Positions 1-8,111 are shown, counted from the first letter of the stretch. The stretch is DNA of 64,000 bases from Paenibacillus sp. HB172176 (GCF_011947265.1 NZ_JAATHD010000014.1:1-64000); one strand, 5' to 3'. Notes: generated from the letters alone by a model not told the origin. Made by a program: numbers and translations.

Positions 1-1311
1 CGACTGGTAGGCGCAGCCATTCATGACGAAGTCTTTCGGCACAAAACTGAAGGAGTCGCGGTATTCGATGACGCTTGGCACGATATCGAAATCCCCTGTA
101 AACTGTGGCTCCGGCTTCTCATAAAAAAAAGTCACATAGGCTGTTTTCTGAGTGCTGCTCAGATTCACCGTGACTTGGGTGCCGTTCAATATGGAGTTGC
201 TGAAGCTTGAGTAATTGACATTTCGTCCCTTGACCGTTCCGTAACTGGCGTCTGCCGTTATCGTGCGCGATAAGGGCAGCGGGTCCGCTAAGGTTGTTGA
301 GGTCTGTGCGGCTTGCGCATACGTTCCGGTTGAGCCCAAGCGCACCATATGCCGCACTTTGATTTCAGTAATTTCGTTCTCTTCCGGCATCCACTCGACA
401 ACAAGATGCTTGTCCAAGTAGCGGTAGGTGGTCGCTTGAAGCGTGAATTTCATTGCAGAGTACCACCACATCTGCCGAGCGCCCGGGTTAGCAAAGTTTT
501 CATATTGACAATTAGGTTCTTTTGTTACTGGATCGAGGACACAATCATGATCCTGACTGAAATAAGCACGAATGCTCGTTTTGCTGAGTACATCATATTT
601 GTTAATGTACGTTGTTGAGTGATCTGCATATCCGGAACGATCATAAATTTCACTATCTATAGGGGTTTTGTAATCTGCTTCAATAACCCCGGGTTTAATT
701 GTATTAATATCGACAACTTCATCATCTACTTGGATTCCACCATCAATCGAATCAATATAATATCCCCCATCTTTTTTCAAGACGAGAGAAAGAGCATCTT
801 CACCGAAGGAAAGCGAGTTACAGTTGGGATAGGCTCTCAGGTCGAAAGAATCTTTAGGAGCTGAAGAACATCCCGAGCTCGTTACCTGGACTCCATTCGA
901 CATCGTTGCTTTCCATATGTTGCTTCCGCCCGAGCGATTCCAATAAAATATGCCACCATATGATTTACTTCTCGTTGTTCCAACTAGAATTGGCGTTCCA
1001 GTAATCGTATCTGTTCCGACAAAGCTCTTCTTCCCTGTCCAGTCACCTGCTGCATTACGTGCTAGCTCACCATCTAAGTATTCCCATCGTACATTTTTAA
1101 TGATGAATCCCGTTTTTGCTGGAATATTAAATGTAGCCTCTCTGGAGGACTGATCACTATATTCAAACTGATCTGATTCATTAAGCTTGCTATGACCATC
1201 ACTTGAATAATTCACATCTATGATTTGAGTAGCATCCTCTGCATTCGCATTGTGCTGAATCCCAATAATCCCTATAAGCAATATGAACAGCATGACAAAC
1301 CATTTCTTCAT
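1..1311 (-). CDS. Secreted surface protein, C-terminus beyond the left edge
   Basis: An open frame of 437 codons runs from an ATG at 1311 to the window edge without a stop, so the gene is cut by the window. The start has a strong Shine-Dalgarno (GGAGGTGAGTTA before ATG). Residues 1-25 are a typical Sec signal peptide (MKKW, hydrophobic core, then QHNANA|ED). The mature part is rich in Ser, Thr, Tyr and Asp, with beta-strand-like segments and four cysteines or more, and no domain I recognise by eye. It lies 18 bp after the SLH-protein gene and is probably in the same operon, which points to an envelope-associated cargo protein of the integrated element. Function unknown. Confidence 0.75.
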   Translation of the reverse strand, partial: MKKWFVMLFILLIGIIGIQHNANAEDATQIIDVNYSSDGHSKLNESDQFEYSDQSSREATFNIPAKTGFIIKNVRWEYLDGELARNAAGDWTGKKSFVGTDTITGTPILVGTTRSKSYGGIFYWNRSGGSNIWKATMSNGVQVTSSGCSSAPKDSFDLRAYPNCNSLSFGEDALSLVLKKDGGYYIDSIDGGIQVDDEVVDINTIKPGVIEADYKTPIDSEIYDRSGYADHSTTYINKYDVLSKTSIRAYFSQDHDCVLDPVTKEPNCQYENFANPGARQMWWYSAMKFTLQATTYRYLDKHLVVEWMPEENEITEIKVRHMVRLGSTGTYAQAAQTSTTLADPLPLSRTITADASYGTVKGRNVNYSSFSNSILNGTQVTVNLSSTQKTAYVTFFYEKPEPQFTGDFDIVPSVIEYRDSFSFVPKDFVMNGCAYQS

Positions 1312-1329
1312 TAACTCACCTCCAAGTAC

Positions 1330-2667
1330 TTACTTATCATAATGTGTTGTTGTTCCATAAAAGATGGTATTACTAATACCACCATCCATGCCGCGAACCG
1401 GTTGGACATATAGAGTGAAGGACAAACCCCTATCTTCTAACCCAACTCTAGAACCAATATTCGGATTAAGAGTATAACCCGAATTAGGAATAGCCCACAC
1501 CGTCACACCTTTACCAACTCCGATATCCGATGGTCTCAACATATTAATTTGATCATATTCCTTCTCTAGTGTATTGAGTTTATGAGGTTCAACTAAACGA
1601 TCAAATGGATAAGGTGATGGGGTGTCGTAGCTTTGCGTTGTAAAGGATAAGTTTCCCCAATACAAGTTTGGATTTTTATCGTACAGAGTCTCATATTCGA
1701 TATACATTGCATACACATCATTCGGCAACTTTCCAATATTCTCGCCCCGGAAACCGAGCTTTTCTATTGCTGGCAATAGCTTGCGGTACGGATCCTTCGG
1801 ATCATCGAGATCAATTAAGATAATTCGGTTTACTACTGTATAGATGGTAGAGTTTTGAAACACCAGGTTCTCCACTTTATAGTTCGGCTTCATACTATCA
1901 GCATCCGGATCATCGAAAATCTGCGGAGCCACGATAAACGCATTCGTCTTTAACCACGCCAGCTCCGATTCGCCAATTGCGTACTTGTCCGCCGCTGGCA
2001 GTTCACCGCCGTCACGCAAGGTCAGGATACGCTCGATCACGGTCACCGCTTGCGCCCTGGTTGTCGTTTTATCCAATCCGATATCACTGCCGCCAAAGCC
2101 AGTCAGAATACCGCGTTTGAACGCTTCACTTACAAGGAAGCCTTCATAGTACGTTCTCATATCTTCATCCGAACGTATAATTTTATTATCTTCTGCGGTC
2201 ATGGGCCAACGATCAATGACAGCTTCGCGCGTAATCCCCGATGACTCCACCTCCAAGAGGCTGTCATCCGCAGCCCTTACAGCAAGCCAAGCCATATGCT
2301 CCCGGCTAATCTCCTTCTGCATATTCCATGCAGGGAAATCCTCATCCCCTTGGTAGATTCGCTCTTCCTGAGCCGCTCGCACATAAGTGGTATACCAGAT
2401 GCTTCCTTCTTCATCATGAGACAGACCCAGCGCACGCACTAGCATGGCAATAAACTCTGCTCTTGTTACCGGATCGTCTGGCTGAAAGGTGCCGTCCGGA
2501 AACCCATTGACATACCCCTTCTGGGCGGCCGTCTCAATCTGCTCTTTCGCCCAATGGTTGGCCGTATCCGTGAAGGACGCCTTGCCAGCAGCCTCCACCT
2601 TGAAAGGAAGGCTCGACAAGGATACGAGCAACGCCAGTGCCAGACATAGCATAATCATCTTCTTCAT
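1330..2667 (-). CDS. S-layer homology (SLH) domain protein
   Basis: 445 residues with an N-terminal signal peptide (MKKMIMLCLALALL.. cut near VEAAG). Residues about 31-75 are a clear SLH repeat (FTDTANHWAKEQIE, GYVNGFPDGTFQPDDPVTR, AEFIAML). Two weaker SLH-like repeats follow to about residue 230, including ITREAVIDRW and TTRAQAVTVIERIL. SLH domains bind secondary cell-wall polymers, so the protein should sit on the outside of the wall. The C-terminal 200 residues are not recognised. The gene is followed at 18 bp by another exported protein, and a conserved direct repeat lies about 85-110 bp upstream of its start. Likely element-borne surface cargo; the biological role is unknown. Confidence 0.8.
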   Translation of the reverse strand: MKKMIMLCLALALLVSLSSLPFKVEAAGKASFTDTANHWAKEQIETAAQKGYVNGFPDGTFQPDDPVTRAEFIAMLVRALGLSHDEEGSIWYTTYVRAAQEERIYQGDEDFPAWNMQKEISREHMAWLAVRAADDSLLEVESSGITREAVIDRWPMTAEDNKIIRSDEDMRTYYEGFLVSEAFKRGILTGFGGSDIGLDKTTTRAQAVTVIERILTLRDGGELPAADKYAIGESELAWLKTNAFIVAPQIFDDPDADSMKPNYKVENLVFQNSTIYTVVNRIILIDLDDPKDPYRKLLPAIEKLGFRGENIGKLPNDVYAMYIEYETLYDKNPNLYWGNLSFTTQSYDTPSPYPFDRLVEPHKLNTLEKEYDQINMLRPSDIGVGKGVTVWAIPNSGYTLNPNIGSRVGLEDRGLSFTLYVQPVRGMDGGISNTIFYGTTTHYDK

Positions 2668-2700
2668 TCTCTTTTACTCTCCTATCCACATTTCTCAACC

Positions 2701-2776
2701 ACTGTACATCGGCTGTACACTATTAACTTTAGCTGAATTCCGCAAGGCGGACGTATGAGAAAAGTATGATATTTTT
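2701..2776 (-). promoter_or_regulatory. Upstream control region of the SLH operon, direct repeat copy A
   Basis: Read on the plus strand, 2752-2776 is CGTATGAGAAAAGTATGATA followed by TTTTT. The hexamer GTATGA occurs at 2753 and 2764, exactly 11 bp apart. The same arrangement stands before two other minus-strand operons of the element (13480 and 26588). Just downstream (toward the gene) TGTACA occurs twice, also 11 bp apart (2704-2719). A TTGCGG at the -35 distance follows the repeat, and the -10 is weak, which would fit an activator site. The binding protein is not known. Confidence 0.5.
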
Positions 2777-2800
2777 CCCGAGTCTCCCAATCACACTTTG

Positions 2801-3718
2801 CTATTGCTTCGGCAAATAATGAATAATATTATCCAGCCGATATATCATAATGAGATCGCCATCCTCTGAATCCCTCTTACCTGTGTACAGCTCTACCACA
2901 TCCACCTCATGGCCGTCTACATTGCAATACTGCTTGAACGACTTGGCATAGCGTTGAAATTCAAGCATTGTACTTCTCCAATGCATACGATCTATTTTTT
3001 TGGTCTGAACACCTGTCTCATCTTTATACGTAATGGTTTTATCCTTCAGAATGAACGGTACTCGCTGCTGCCAGAGATTAGCAATCAATGGATTCGACAA
3101 GTATTCCGCGCCAATTTTTTGTAGGGTTAAGGTATTAGGCATTGTCGATTGATCAAAGGTGATGGAGATCCCCCTCTCACGAACCTCGTTTTCCGATGGC
3201 TCCATAATGCCGACCCAAGGGAACCGGCTTTCTGGCTCGTATTTTTCTTTTAACTTGCCATAGAGCTGCTGTAGCTGAGTGAAGATCTGCTCATTCACAC
3301 GCAATGTTCGCCCTTCTCCTTCATCTGGATGGTCGCTCGTCAAAATCGTTAGCAGTTCCAGCGCCGAACCATCGAAGAATGTAGGGCGAAGCGACACGAT
3401 CAAGCCCCTGAATTGATACAGGTAGCCCTTACGCAATATTAACTTGCGATCTGCGTATTCCATATCGACTTCATCCTTATAATCAAGCTCCAAATCCTCG
3501 ATTACTTGCTTAGGAATTGTGACCTGGCCCCGTTGTGAAACGCGATAATACTCCTTCTTCTCAAATTGAAACAGTGAGATTGGCGCTCTCGCAATCTCAT
3601 AGTATTTTAAATGAGACGCTTCATATCGCAAAGTGAAAATAACCTTATCTCCAGGCTGCACATTGAGCTCTTCCCGTACCTGTAGCGGAATCGTAATTTG
3701 TATTTGCTGCTCCTTCAT
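2801..3718 (-). CDS. AbrB/SpoVT-like swapped-hairpin DNA-binding regulator, long form
   Basis: 305 residues. Two AbrB-type hairpin units are visible: residues 6-30 (QITIPLQVREELNVQPGDKV) and about 57-95 (VSQRGQVTIPKQVIEDLEL, then KDEVDMEYADRKLILRK). AbrB-like proteins bind DNA as intertwined dimers and often act as antitoxins or transition-state regulators. The remaining 200 residues have no obvious match, which makes the protein much longer than AbrB (about 95 aa). It stands alone with its own promoter (TTTACT-17-TATACT). It may control the surface genes or other element functions. The regulatory role is inferred from the N-terminal fold only. Confidence 0.65.
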   Translation of the reverse strand: MKEQQIQITIPLQVREELNVQPGDKVIFTLRYEASHLKYYEIARAPISLFQFEKKEYYRVSQRGQVTIPKQVIEDLELDYKDEVDMEYADRKLILRKGYLYQFRGLIVSLRPTFFDGSALELLTILTSDHPDEGEGRTLRVNEQIFTQLQQLYGKLKEKYEPESRFPWVGIMEPSENEVRERGISITFDQSTMPNTLTLQKIGAEYLSNPLIANLWQQRVPFILKDKTITYKDETGVQTKKIDRMHWRSTMLEFQRYAKSFKQYCNVDGHEVDVVELYTGKRDSEDGDLIMIYRLDNIIHYLPKQ

Positions 3719-3747
3719 GAACCCACCTTCTCTCGATTGGTAATATC

Positions 3748-3776
3748 AGTATATATTTATTTTGAACTTAAGTAAA
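3748..3776 (-). promoter_or_regulatory. Sigma-A-type promoter of the AbrB-like gene
   Basis: On the minus strand TTTACT (3776-3771), a 17-bp spacer and TATACT (3753-3748) stand 30 bp before the start codon. The surrounding gap 3719-4034 holds only this promoter and the divergent plus-strand promoter at 3962; nothing else is seen. Confidence 0.6.
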
Positions 3777-3961
3777 TATTTAATCATTTAAAATAATTCA
3801 TCTCTCTATTTAAGGTTTACTTTTCTGCCTATGTATTCTTTCTCAAGGGACCATATCATTAAAGACATCTGAACCACATGGAAAGAATATCTATAATTCA
3901 GTTAGAACGTTTTATGAATTCACGCACGTTTCACCTTAATACATAATTATTCAAAAATTTG

Positions 3962-3991
3962 TAGACAACTTCCTTTTCATTACGATATAAT
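3962..3991 (+). promoter_or_regulatory. Promoter of the TPTA-repeat protein gene
   Basis: TAGACA (3962-3967), an 18-bp spacer and a perfect TATAAT (3986-3991) lie 43 bp upstream of the ATG at 4035. Confidence 0.5.
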
Positions 3992-4034
3992 TCACTGATG
4001 CATCATAATATTAGAAAAAGGTGGAACTGAAAAA

Positions 4035-4832
4035 ATGGTAGAATATTTTAAGAGTAAAGTTTTAAAGTGGAAAGTCTTATTAACTCTTTGTATTGTCATT
4101 ACTGCTGTAACGTCCATGACACTGAATTTAACCGCAAATGCCAGCTCTAATGCATACTATTATTTGGACTTGGGAAGCAATCAAAACATCGCCTCGTACA
4201 AATCAGTGTGTGAAGTAGATCAACAAGGGGCGATTGTACTTTACAGCAGTACAGGCGATAACCTGTATGCGGTTGCCAAATCTACATGCAATACAGTAAA
4301 TAGTTATAATTCCACGAGCACTGTGATAAACGATGTTAGGTATGTACGAGTCTACATGAGTGAAATGCCATCGATGTTTCGCTGGGCAGCGTCAGGTACT
4401 CCTACCAATACGGCGACCAATTTCACAACGACCAACATTGTTCCAGTACCACCAACTGCAACACCAACTGCAACACCAACTGCAACACCAACTGCAACAC
4501 CAACTGCAACACCAACTGCAACACCAACTGCAACACCAACTGCAACACCTGAACCGACATTAGAACCGACACCGGAGCCAACGCCTGAACCGCCAAATGG
4601 TAGAGCTTTGTTGGTTATATCGTTATCAAACGATGATGAAAAAGAATATGATCTTTCAATGGTAGAAGTAAACGAATTTATTCAATGGTATGATTCACGA
4701 GTTCAAGGTATTGGGTCTGAAAGATACGTAATAGAAAAAAACAACAACATCGGGCCATTCACTAGTCGGAAAGATCACCTTATATTCGATAAAATTGTAA
4801 CGTTCGAGATTATGGAGTACGATGTGAATTAA
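4035..4832 (+). CDS. Exported protein with Thr-Pro-Thr-Ala tandem repeat
   Basis: 265 residues, one of the few plus-strand genes in the element, with AAGGTGG as ribosome binding site. Residues about 12-37 form a signal peptide or membrane anchor (VLLTLCIVITAVTSM, then NLTANASS). Residues about 140-185 are a low-complexity linker: eight perfect TPTA units followed by EPT/EPTP repeats, the type of Pro/Thr spacer that carries a domain through the cell wall. The N-terminal domain (about 100 aa) and C-terminal domain (about 75 aa) are not recognised. It has its own promoter and terminator, so it is a single-gene cargo unit. Function unknown. Confidence 0.7.
   Translation: MVEYFKSKVLKWKVLLTLCIVITAVTSMTLNLTANASSNAYYYLDLGSNQNIASYKSVCEVDQQGAIVLYSSTGDNLYAVAKSTCNTVNSYNSTSTVINDVRYVRVYMSEMPSMFRWAASGTPTNTATNFTTTNIVPVPPTATPTATPTATPTATPTATPTATPTATPTATPEPTLEPTPEPTPEPPNGRALLVISLSNDDEKEYDLSMVEVNEFIQWYDSRVQGIGSERYVIEKNNNIGPFTSRKDHLIFDKIVTFEIMEYDVN
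4451..4546 (+). repeat. 12-bp tandem repeat, eight perfect copies
   Basis: The unit ACCAACTGCAAC repeats eight times without a mismatch, in frame, encoding the TPTA linker. Perfect identity implies recent expansion, so copy number is probably variable between strains. Confidence 0.95.
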
Positions 4833-4869
4833 ATACATACAAAAAACTATAGTAACTTAACTTTCAAGT

Positions 4870-4896
4870 CGACGGCTACACTTCCGTCGGCTTTTC
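4870..4896 (+). terminator. Terminator after the TPTA-repeat gene
   Basis: CGACGG (4870-4875) pairs with CCGTCG (4884-4889) across an 8-nt loop, followed by GCTTTTCC. Confidence 0.5.
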
Positions 4897-4978
4897 CTTT
4901 CACACCAATAGTAGAGCATACATTCCGAATAAACGTTCTTTTTTGTGCGAAATTACAATCAATTTGTAAACTAAAAGG

Positions 4979-5145
4979 TTTACATGTATATATACTTCTC
5001 GCTATAATAATAATAGAAAAGGAGCCGTGCGCTAACACGACTCCAGTTTTAGCACACCAGCCGCTTTTAAGGGCGGTTGGCTTTAAAGGTTTAGCTCTGT
5101 GAAATAGGCCGTTACCTTTTGCGAAGGCGGCCTATTTCTGTTGGA
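4979..5145 (+). ncRNA. Candidate antisense RNA antitoxin, convergent to the holin-like toxin
   Basis: A near-consensus promoter, TTTACA (4979-4984), 18-bp spacer, TATAAT (5003-5008), predicts an RNA starting near 5015. No credible reading frame follows. Two hairpins are visible: CCAGCCGC with GCGGTTGG around 5056-5083, and AATAGGCCG with CGGCCTATT around 5103-5136, the latter with a U-rich tail and able to terminate in both directions. The predicted RNA is about 130 nt and overlaps the 3' end of the convergent toxin gene (5132-5239). This is the geometry of txpA/RatA-type type I modules. Expression is inferred. Confidence 0.5.
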
Positions 5146-5239
5146 TAATAACGGCGACGATGGCTACAACCAGCGTCAGTAGCGCAACAATTAACGCTCC
5201 AAAGCTGATCATTATCATAATCGCATCATTAACCGCCAT
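5132..5239 (-). CDS. Putative holin-like type I toxin, 35 aa
   Basis: A 35-residue peptide starting MAVNDAIMIMISFG, followed by one long hydrophobic helix (ALIVALLTLVVAIVAVII) and ending QQK. This matches the small holin-like toxin peptides common in Firmicutes mobile elements, which depolarise the membrane when overproduced. The SD (GGGAGGTGAT) is excellent but can be sequestered: CTCCC-GGAA-GGGAG forms a hairpin with part of it, as in several type I toxins. The gene has its own promoter (5305-5334) and a convergent candidate antitoxin RNA. Toxicity is inferred from family resemblance. Confidence 0.65.
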   Translation of the reverse strand: MAVNDAIMIMISFGALIVALLTLVVAIVAVIIQQK

Positions 5240-5304
5240 GGCATCACCTCCCTTCCGGGAGATTAGCCGACCGCCCTCTCAAAGCCTTCCAATGTGCTCC
5301 AATG

Positions 5305-5334
5305 AGTATAGCATGTCCAATTGAAATTTGTCAT
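5305..5334 (-). promoter_or_regulatory. Promoter of the holin-like toxin
   Basis: On the minus strand ATGACA, 18-bp spacer, and an extended -10 TGCTATACT. It predicts a leader of roughly 55 nt with the SD-sequestering hairpin described for the toxin. Confidence 0.55.
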
Positions 5335-5337
5335 GAT

Positions 5338-5607
5338 TTAGAACAGCTCTTTGCATTTAGCCAGGACCGCGTGCAGATCCGTTTCTCGTAACCTGCCAAG
5401 AGGGCGAATAATACTAGCTGTTGGGATCGTATGGAGCTTACTTGTTCTGGCAATCGAGGGTTTTGCTAGCCCTGCCTCTTCCCAGTACTGAATCTCAACA
5501 TCAAAAGACGTTCTGCCCCCGCTGCTCGTCACAGGCGCGATCAGAACGTCTATATCCACTACCATTTCATTTCCCAGCAGCACATCTCCCTGCTTATAAC
5601 CGGTCAT
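5338..5607 (-). CDS. PemK/MazF-type toxin, endoribonuclease
   Basis: 89 residues starting MTGYKQGDVLLG. The pattern of a hydrophobic strand after GDVLLG, VDIDVLIAPVTSS, and the C-terminal LHTIPTASIIRPLGRL is the PemK/MazF fold; members cleave mRNA at short motifs. I start it at the ATG at 5607, which has GGAGAGG nine bases upstream; another ATG at 5613 is in frame. It overlaps the 3' end of the antitoxin gene by 14 nt, indicating translational coupling. The typical family length is about 110 aa, so this is a compact member. Likely an addiction module that stabilises the element. Confidence 0.75.
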   Translation of the reverse strand: MTGYKQGDVLLGNEMVVDIDVLIAPVTSSGGRTSFDVEIQYWEEAGLAKPSIARTSKLHTIPTASIIRPLGRLRETDLHAVLAKCKELF

Positions 5608-5782
5608 ACACATCGTCCTCTCCGTTGAACCAAAAATCATAGTTGCTGCCGACGGCAAAGGCATCCGGATCCAAGCCTTGGTGTTGCAGTAATTGGAGAA
5701 GAATACGCCGTCGTTCTTCAGGTTTCAGCTTCTGCAAGAGCCGTTCCACTTGTTCCACGACTTCATCCCTGTGTTGTTCCAT
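5594..5782 (-). CDS. Antitoxin partner of the PemK/MazF-type toxin
   Basis: 62 residues, highly charged, with an amphipathic helix in the first half (VVEQVERLLQKLKPEERRR) and an acidic, aromatic tail (NYDFWFNGEDDVYDRL). An acidic tail that inserts into the toxin is typical of MazE-type partners. No sequence family is recognised directly; the assignment rests on gene order, size and overlap with the toxin. The SD is GGGAGGCGAAGG. A promoter with an inverted repeat lies 25-58 bp upstream, fitting autoregulation. Confidence 0.65.
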   Translation of the reverse strand: MEQHRDEVVEQVERLLQKLKPEERRRILLQLLQHQGLDPDAFAVGSNYDFWFNGEDDVYDRL

Positions 5783-5806
5783 CCACCTTCGCCTCCCTTT
5801 TCCAAC

Positions 5807-5840
5807 AGTATACCAAATCTCATGCCTTATGGTATATACT
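5807..5840 (-). promoter_or_regulatory. Toxin-antitoxin promoter with inverted-repeat operator
   Basis: AGTATACCA (5807-5815) and TGGTATATACT (5830-5840) form an inverted repeat. On the minus strand the same bases contain TATACT as -10 with TATACC 18 bp upstream. A repressor bound here would cover the promoter. The operator lies over the 3' end of the preceding gene. Confidence 0.45.
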
Positions 5841-6309
5841 CATGGCTGCTGCCAACCGTATAATTGAAATCTCGAGATATCCCATAAAAACGTGGATGCT
5901 TGACCTGAACAATCGCAATAATCGATGGGCCGTTTAAGACATCCGCATAATAGTATGGCGGACCGCTATTGTAAGCCATTGGAAACTCTCCATCCTCTAC
6001 TCGCTCGAAGTAGACAAGCTTGAAAGGTGACTTCCAGATGCTGCCTGGCAATGGCTGCAACAGCGTATCCAGTCTATAGGTGCGCTGGACGGAGCCCAGG
6101 AAGGCATGCTCCGCGATATCCGGAAGGAACACGACATGACCTTTCTCCAACTCAGCCAAATCAACCTGCAGGGCGGCATCGTGCGTGGCCGCCTTGAGCC
6201 CATCCTTCAGTTCGGCCTTCAGTTTCGTCTGCAGATATTCATCGTGGCTCGACGCATCGAGATAAAGCCACATCGGCATCAGCAGAATGAGGGTGATGAC
6301 CCACTTCAT
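5827..6309 (-). CDS. Pseudopilin-like membrane protein (TadE/TadF-like candidate)
   Basis: 160 residues: one N-terminal membrane helix (residues 3-18, WVITLILLMPMWLYL), then a long charged helix (residues about 20-45), then a beta-rich globular part. This is the architecture of minor pilins of Tad/Flp pili, although I see no prepilin peptidase motif. It is the last gene of the Tad set and overlaps the previous gene by ATGA. The specific family is not recognised; minor pilin is an inference from architecture and position. Confidence 0.5.
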   Translation of the reverse strand: MKWVITLILLMPMWLYLDASSHDEYLQTKLKAELKDGLKAATHDAALQVDLAELEKGHVVFLPDIAEHAFLGSVQRTYRLDTLLQPLPGSIWKSPFKLVYFERVEDGEFPMAYNSGPPYYYADVLNGPSIIAIVQVKHPRFYGISRDFNYTVGSSHEYIP

Positions 6310-6692
6310 AATTGTCCATCCACATACTCTGACATGATCGTCATGCTGTAGAAATAATCGCGGCTTTCGGCATGACCGAACAAATCAAAGAGCTCGGTTC
6401 GCCCTTGCGGGTAGCGTAACGTGACCTTCAGTTGTTCCCCGCGTTCGACCGCCGTTGCCGGCCCGGTTAACGTCACTTTCTGACGGTCGAAGTACATCCC
6501 TTCCAATTTGGCTAATACCGTCTCTCGTATTTCCGGCGTGAGCCTGCCCTCAAGTGCCACAAGATAAGACATTTCATAGGCTTGCTTCTGCAGCACCTGA
6601 TCTCTATACTGCACCGTGCGGTTGATGCTCGGCTGGAACCATACATAGAGTAAGATTGGCGACAAAATGAGTAATGCGATTACACTTTTCAA
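6306..6692 (-). CDS. Pseudopilin-like membrane protein (TadE-like candidate)
   Basis: 128 residues with an N-terminal membrane helix (VIALLILSPILLYVWF), a following charged helix and a beta-rich tail (QKVTLTGPATAV, QLKVTLRYPQG). It shares this plan with the next gene downstream, with which it overlaps by four bases, and the two are probably paralogous minor pilins. No catalytic residues are expected. Assignment by architecture and by location downstream of tadC-like genes. Confidence 0.5.
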   Translation of the reverse strand: MKSVIALLILSPILLYVWFQPSINRTVQYRDQVLQKQAYEMSYLVALEGRLTPEIRETVLAKLEGMYFDRQKVTLTGPATAVERGEQLKVTLRYPQGRTELFDLFGHAESRDYFYSMTIMSEYVDGQL

Positions 6693-6735
6693 CGCTCAAT
6701 CCTCCTTCGCTTTACTCCCTCCGTTGGCGAGGCTT

Positions 6736-6921
6736 TTAGATTTCGTTTTTCCGTTGCCTTTGTGCATGGGTGACACGTTCACGCGCTTGCTCCGACGTAA
6801 TAGCCAATGTCTTGGCGACGATACGCACTGCTTCTTCAAAGCCGCGAAGGGCTATAAATTCATCGATGCCGTCGGTGTAATACACGGCTTGTTTTTCTTT
6901 TTCTTGCTTCTCCATATTCAT
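6736..6921 (-). CDS. Small charged protein of the Tad operon
   Basis: 61 residues (or 59 from the second ATG), with AAGGAGATT as SD. No membrane segment; mainly helical (DGIDEFIALRGFEEAVRIVAK). Not recognised. It lies between the pilin-like genes and is co-oriented, so a cytoplasmic accessory role in pilus assembly is possible but unproven. Confidence 0.5.
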   Translation of the reverse strand: MNMEKQEKEKQAVYYTDGIDEFIALRGFEEAVRIVAKTLAITSEQARERVTHAQRQRKNEI

Positions 6922-7019
6922 AATCTCCTTTTTGTTTTTCTTATGCCTGTATAGTTCGATTGAAAAGAGCAGGAAGGTTAAAACCCTCGCTGCTCTATGC
7001 TTCCTGTCGAAGGCACGCC

Positions 7020-7181
7020 TTAAGGCAACGCGCTTGGAACCGTAATCGTTTCGGAGTACTGACTCGCGCGATCCCGCTGTGTTTTCGCATCTCCGAACGT
7101 ACCGTCCTCGGAGAAAATCGTCAATTTGATTAATACCAACATGGCTGCGATCAATAGTACAGTTGCAATTGCTTTTCCCAT
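7020..7181 (-). CDS. Short single-helix protein, candidate Flp-type major pilin
   Basis: 53 residues starting MGKAIATVLLIAAMLVLIKL, then a short polar tail ending TITVPSALP. The size and N-terminal hydrophobic helix resemble Flp pilins (50-80 aa), and the position directly after the tadC-like gene fits. The usual Gly-x5-Glu processing site is not evident, so this could also be a TadG/TadE-like helper. Start chosen at 7181 because GGAG lies nine bases upstream. Confidence 0.45.
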   Translation of the reverse strand: MGKAIATVLLIAAMLVLIKLTIFSEDGTFGDAKTQRDRASQYSETITVPSALP

Positions 7182-7238
7182 CTTTCTTGTCTCCTTTTCC
7201 CCCTCATGGGGCTTCGCCAATTTTTTCGAACGCATACT

Positions 7239-8111
7239 TTACAAAACATCTAACAATGTATCTTGATAGGCTCCGGCGATGGAGCTGATTAAAAATAAAA
7301 CGGCGATAATCGCCAGAAATACAACGGTGAAGCCAATGTACCCATTCGACCTCAGCTTCCGCTTGCGCCGCTGACGGCGGAAATCCAGGAACGTTTCATA
7401 GTGCTGCTCAAGTAGATCGGCGGCAGTTTCTGGACTACTCTCGTTAATCTTGGCCATGATGATGGCCAGCATTTTCGCTTCCTTCGAACCAATCCGCTCC
7501 CCAAACGCGGTAAAGGCTGAAGGCCCGTCCAGCGGCAGGTCAAATATAAGCTGATCGATATCCGATCTAAGCGCCTTCAAGTATCGCCTGTACTCCCGCA
7601 GCTTCGCCAGGACGCTTTGATAATGATCTGCTGTTTCTGTGTAACAGTCGGTGCTGAAGAGCATGAACAACAGCACGACTTCGTCGTTCTTCTGCTGCAA
7701 GCGTTCTTTGCCCGCTGCCGCTAGCAACAGACGCATGGGCATGTAGGACTTGCCAGTCAGCAATAGCCCGTACATCGACGCGATCAGGAACATCGCCGAC
7801 AGCGGGTACTGCTTGCTCACTAAGAAGGAGAGATGAACAACAAGCACCGCTAAGAGAAACGTCACGTCTCGTATAAGCTTGAATGACCAGGCGCTCAAAC
7901 TGCTTAGACCGGCCTCACGTGTTACCTGCTCCCACATCGGATCCTTGTACCATTGCTCGATAGCCGGTCGCGAGTTTCGCGCCCAAGCTTCCGCTTGGCG
8001 CAGGATAGGCGGAGGACTGCGACGCCGGACATAAAATAGCTCACGAGCCAGTAGCAGAACGGCTGCAGCTCCAGCTCCGAATAGCATCATTTTGAAAAAC
8101 AGAACAACCAC
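7239..8111 (-). CDS. tadC: TadC-like inner-membrane pilus assembly protein
   Basis: 290 residues, GTG start with AAGGAGGG. Membrane helices at about 5-22, 85-125 and 260-285 flank a cytoplasmic helical domain (residues about 130-250) of the GspF/T2SSF type (SSPETAADLLEQHYETFLDFRRQRRKRKLR). In Tad systems TadB and TadC form the platform on which the TadA ATPase works. It follows the tadB-like gene by 12 bp. The family assignment is by topology and operon order; sequence divergence from characterised TadC is large. Confidence 0.7.
   Translation of the reverse strand: MVVLFFKMMLFGAGAAAVLLLARELFYVRRRSPPPILRQAEAWARNSRPAIEQWYKDPMWEQVTREAGLSSLSAWSFKLIRDVTFLLAVLVVHLSFLVSKQYPLSAMFLIASMYGLLLTGKSYMPMRLLLAAAGKERLQQKNDEVVLLFMLFSTDCYTETADHYQSVLAKLREYRRYLKALRSDIDQLIFDLPLDGPSAFTAFGERIGSKEAKMLAIIMAKINESSPETAADLLEQHYETFLDFRRQRRKRKLRSNGYIGFTVVFLAIIAVLFLISSIAGAYQDTLLDVL

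Noticed and set aside
4451..4546. Short regular repeat as a CRISPR array
   Set aside because: The 12-bp units are contiguous without spacers and encode a Thr-Pro-Thr-Ala linker in frame. No CRISPR array is seen anywhere in the window.
4847..5038. 63-codon minus-strand frame
   Set aside because: No SD, low-complexity composition, and it overlaps a terminator and the promoter of the antisense RNA.
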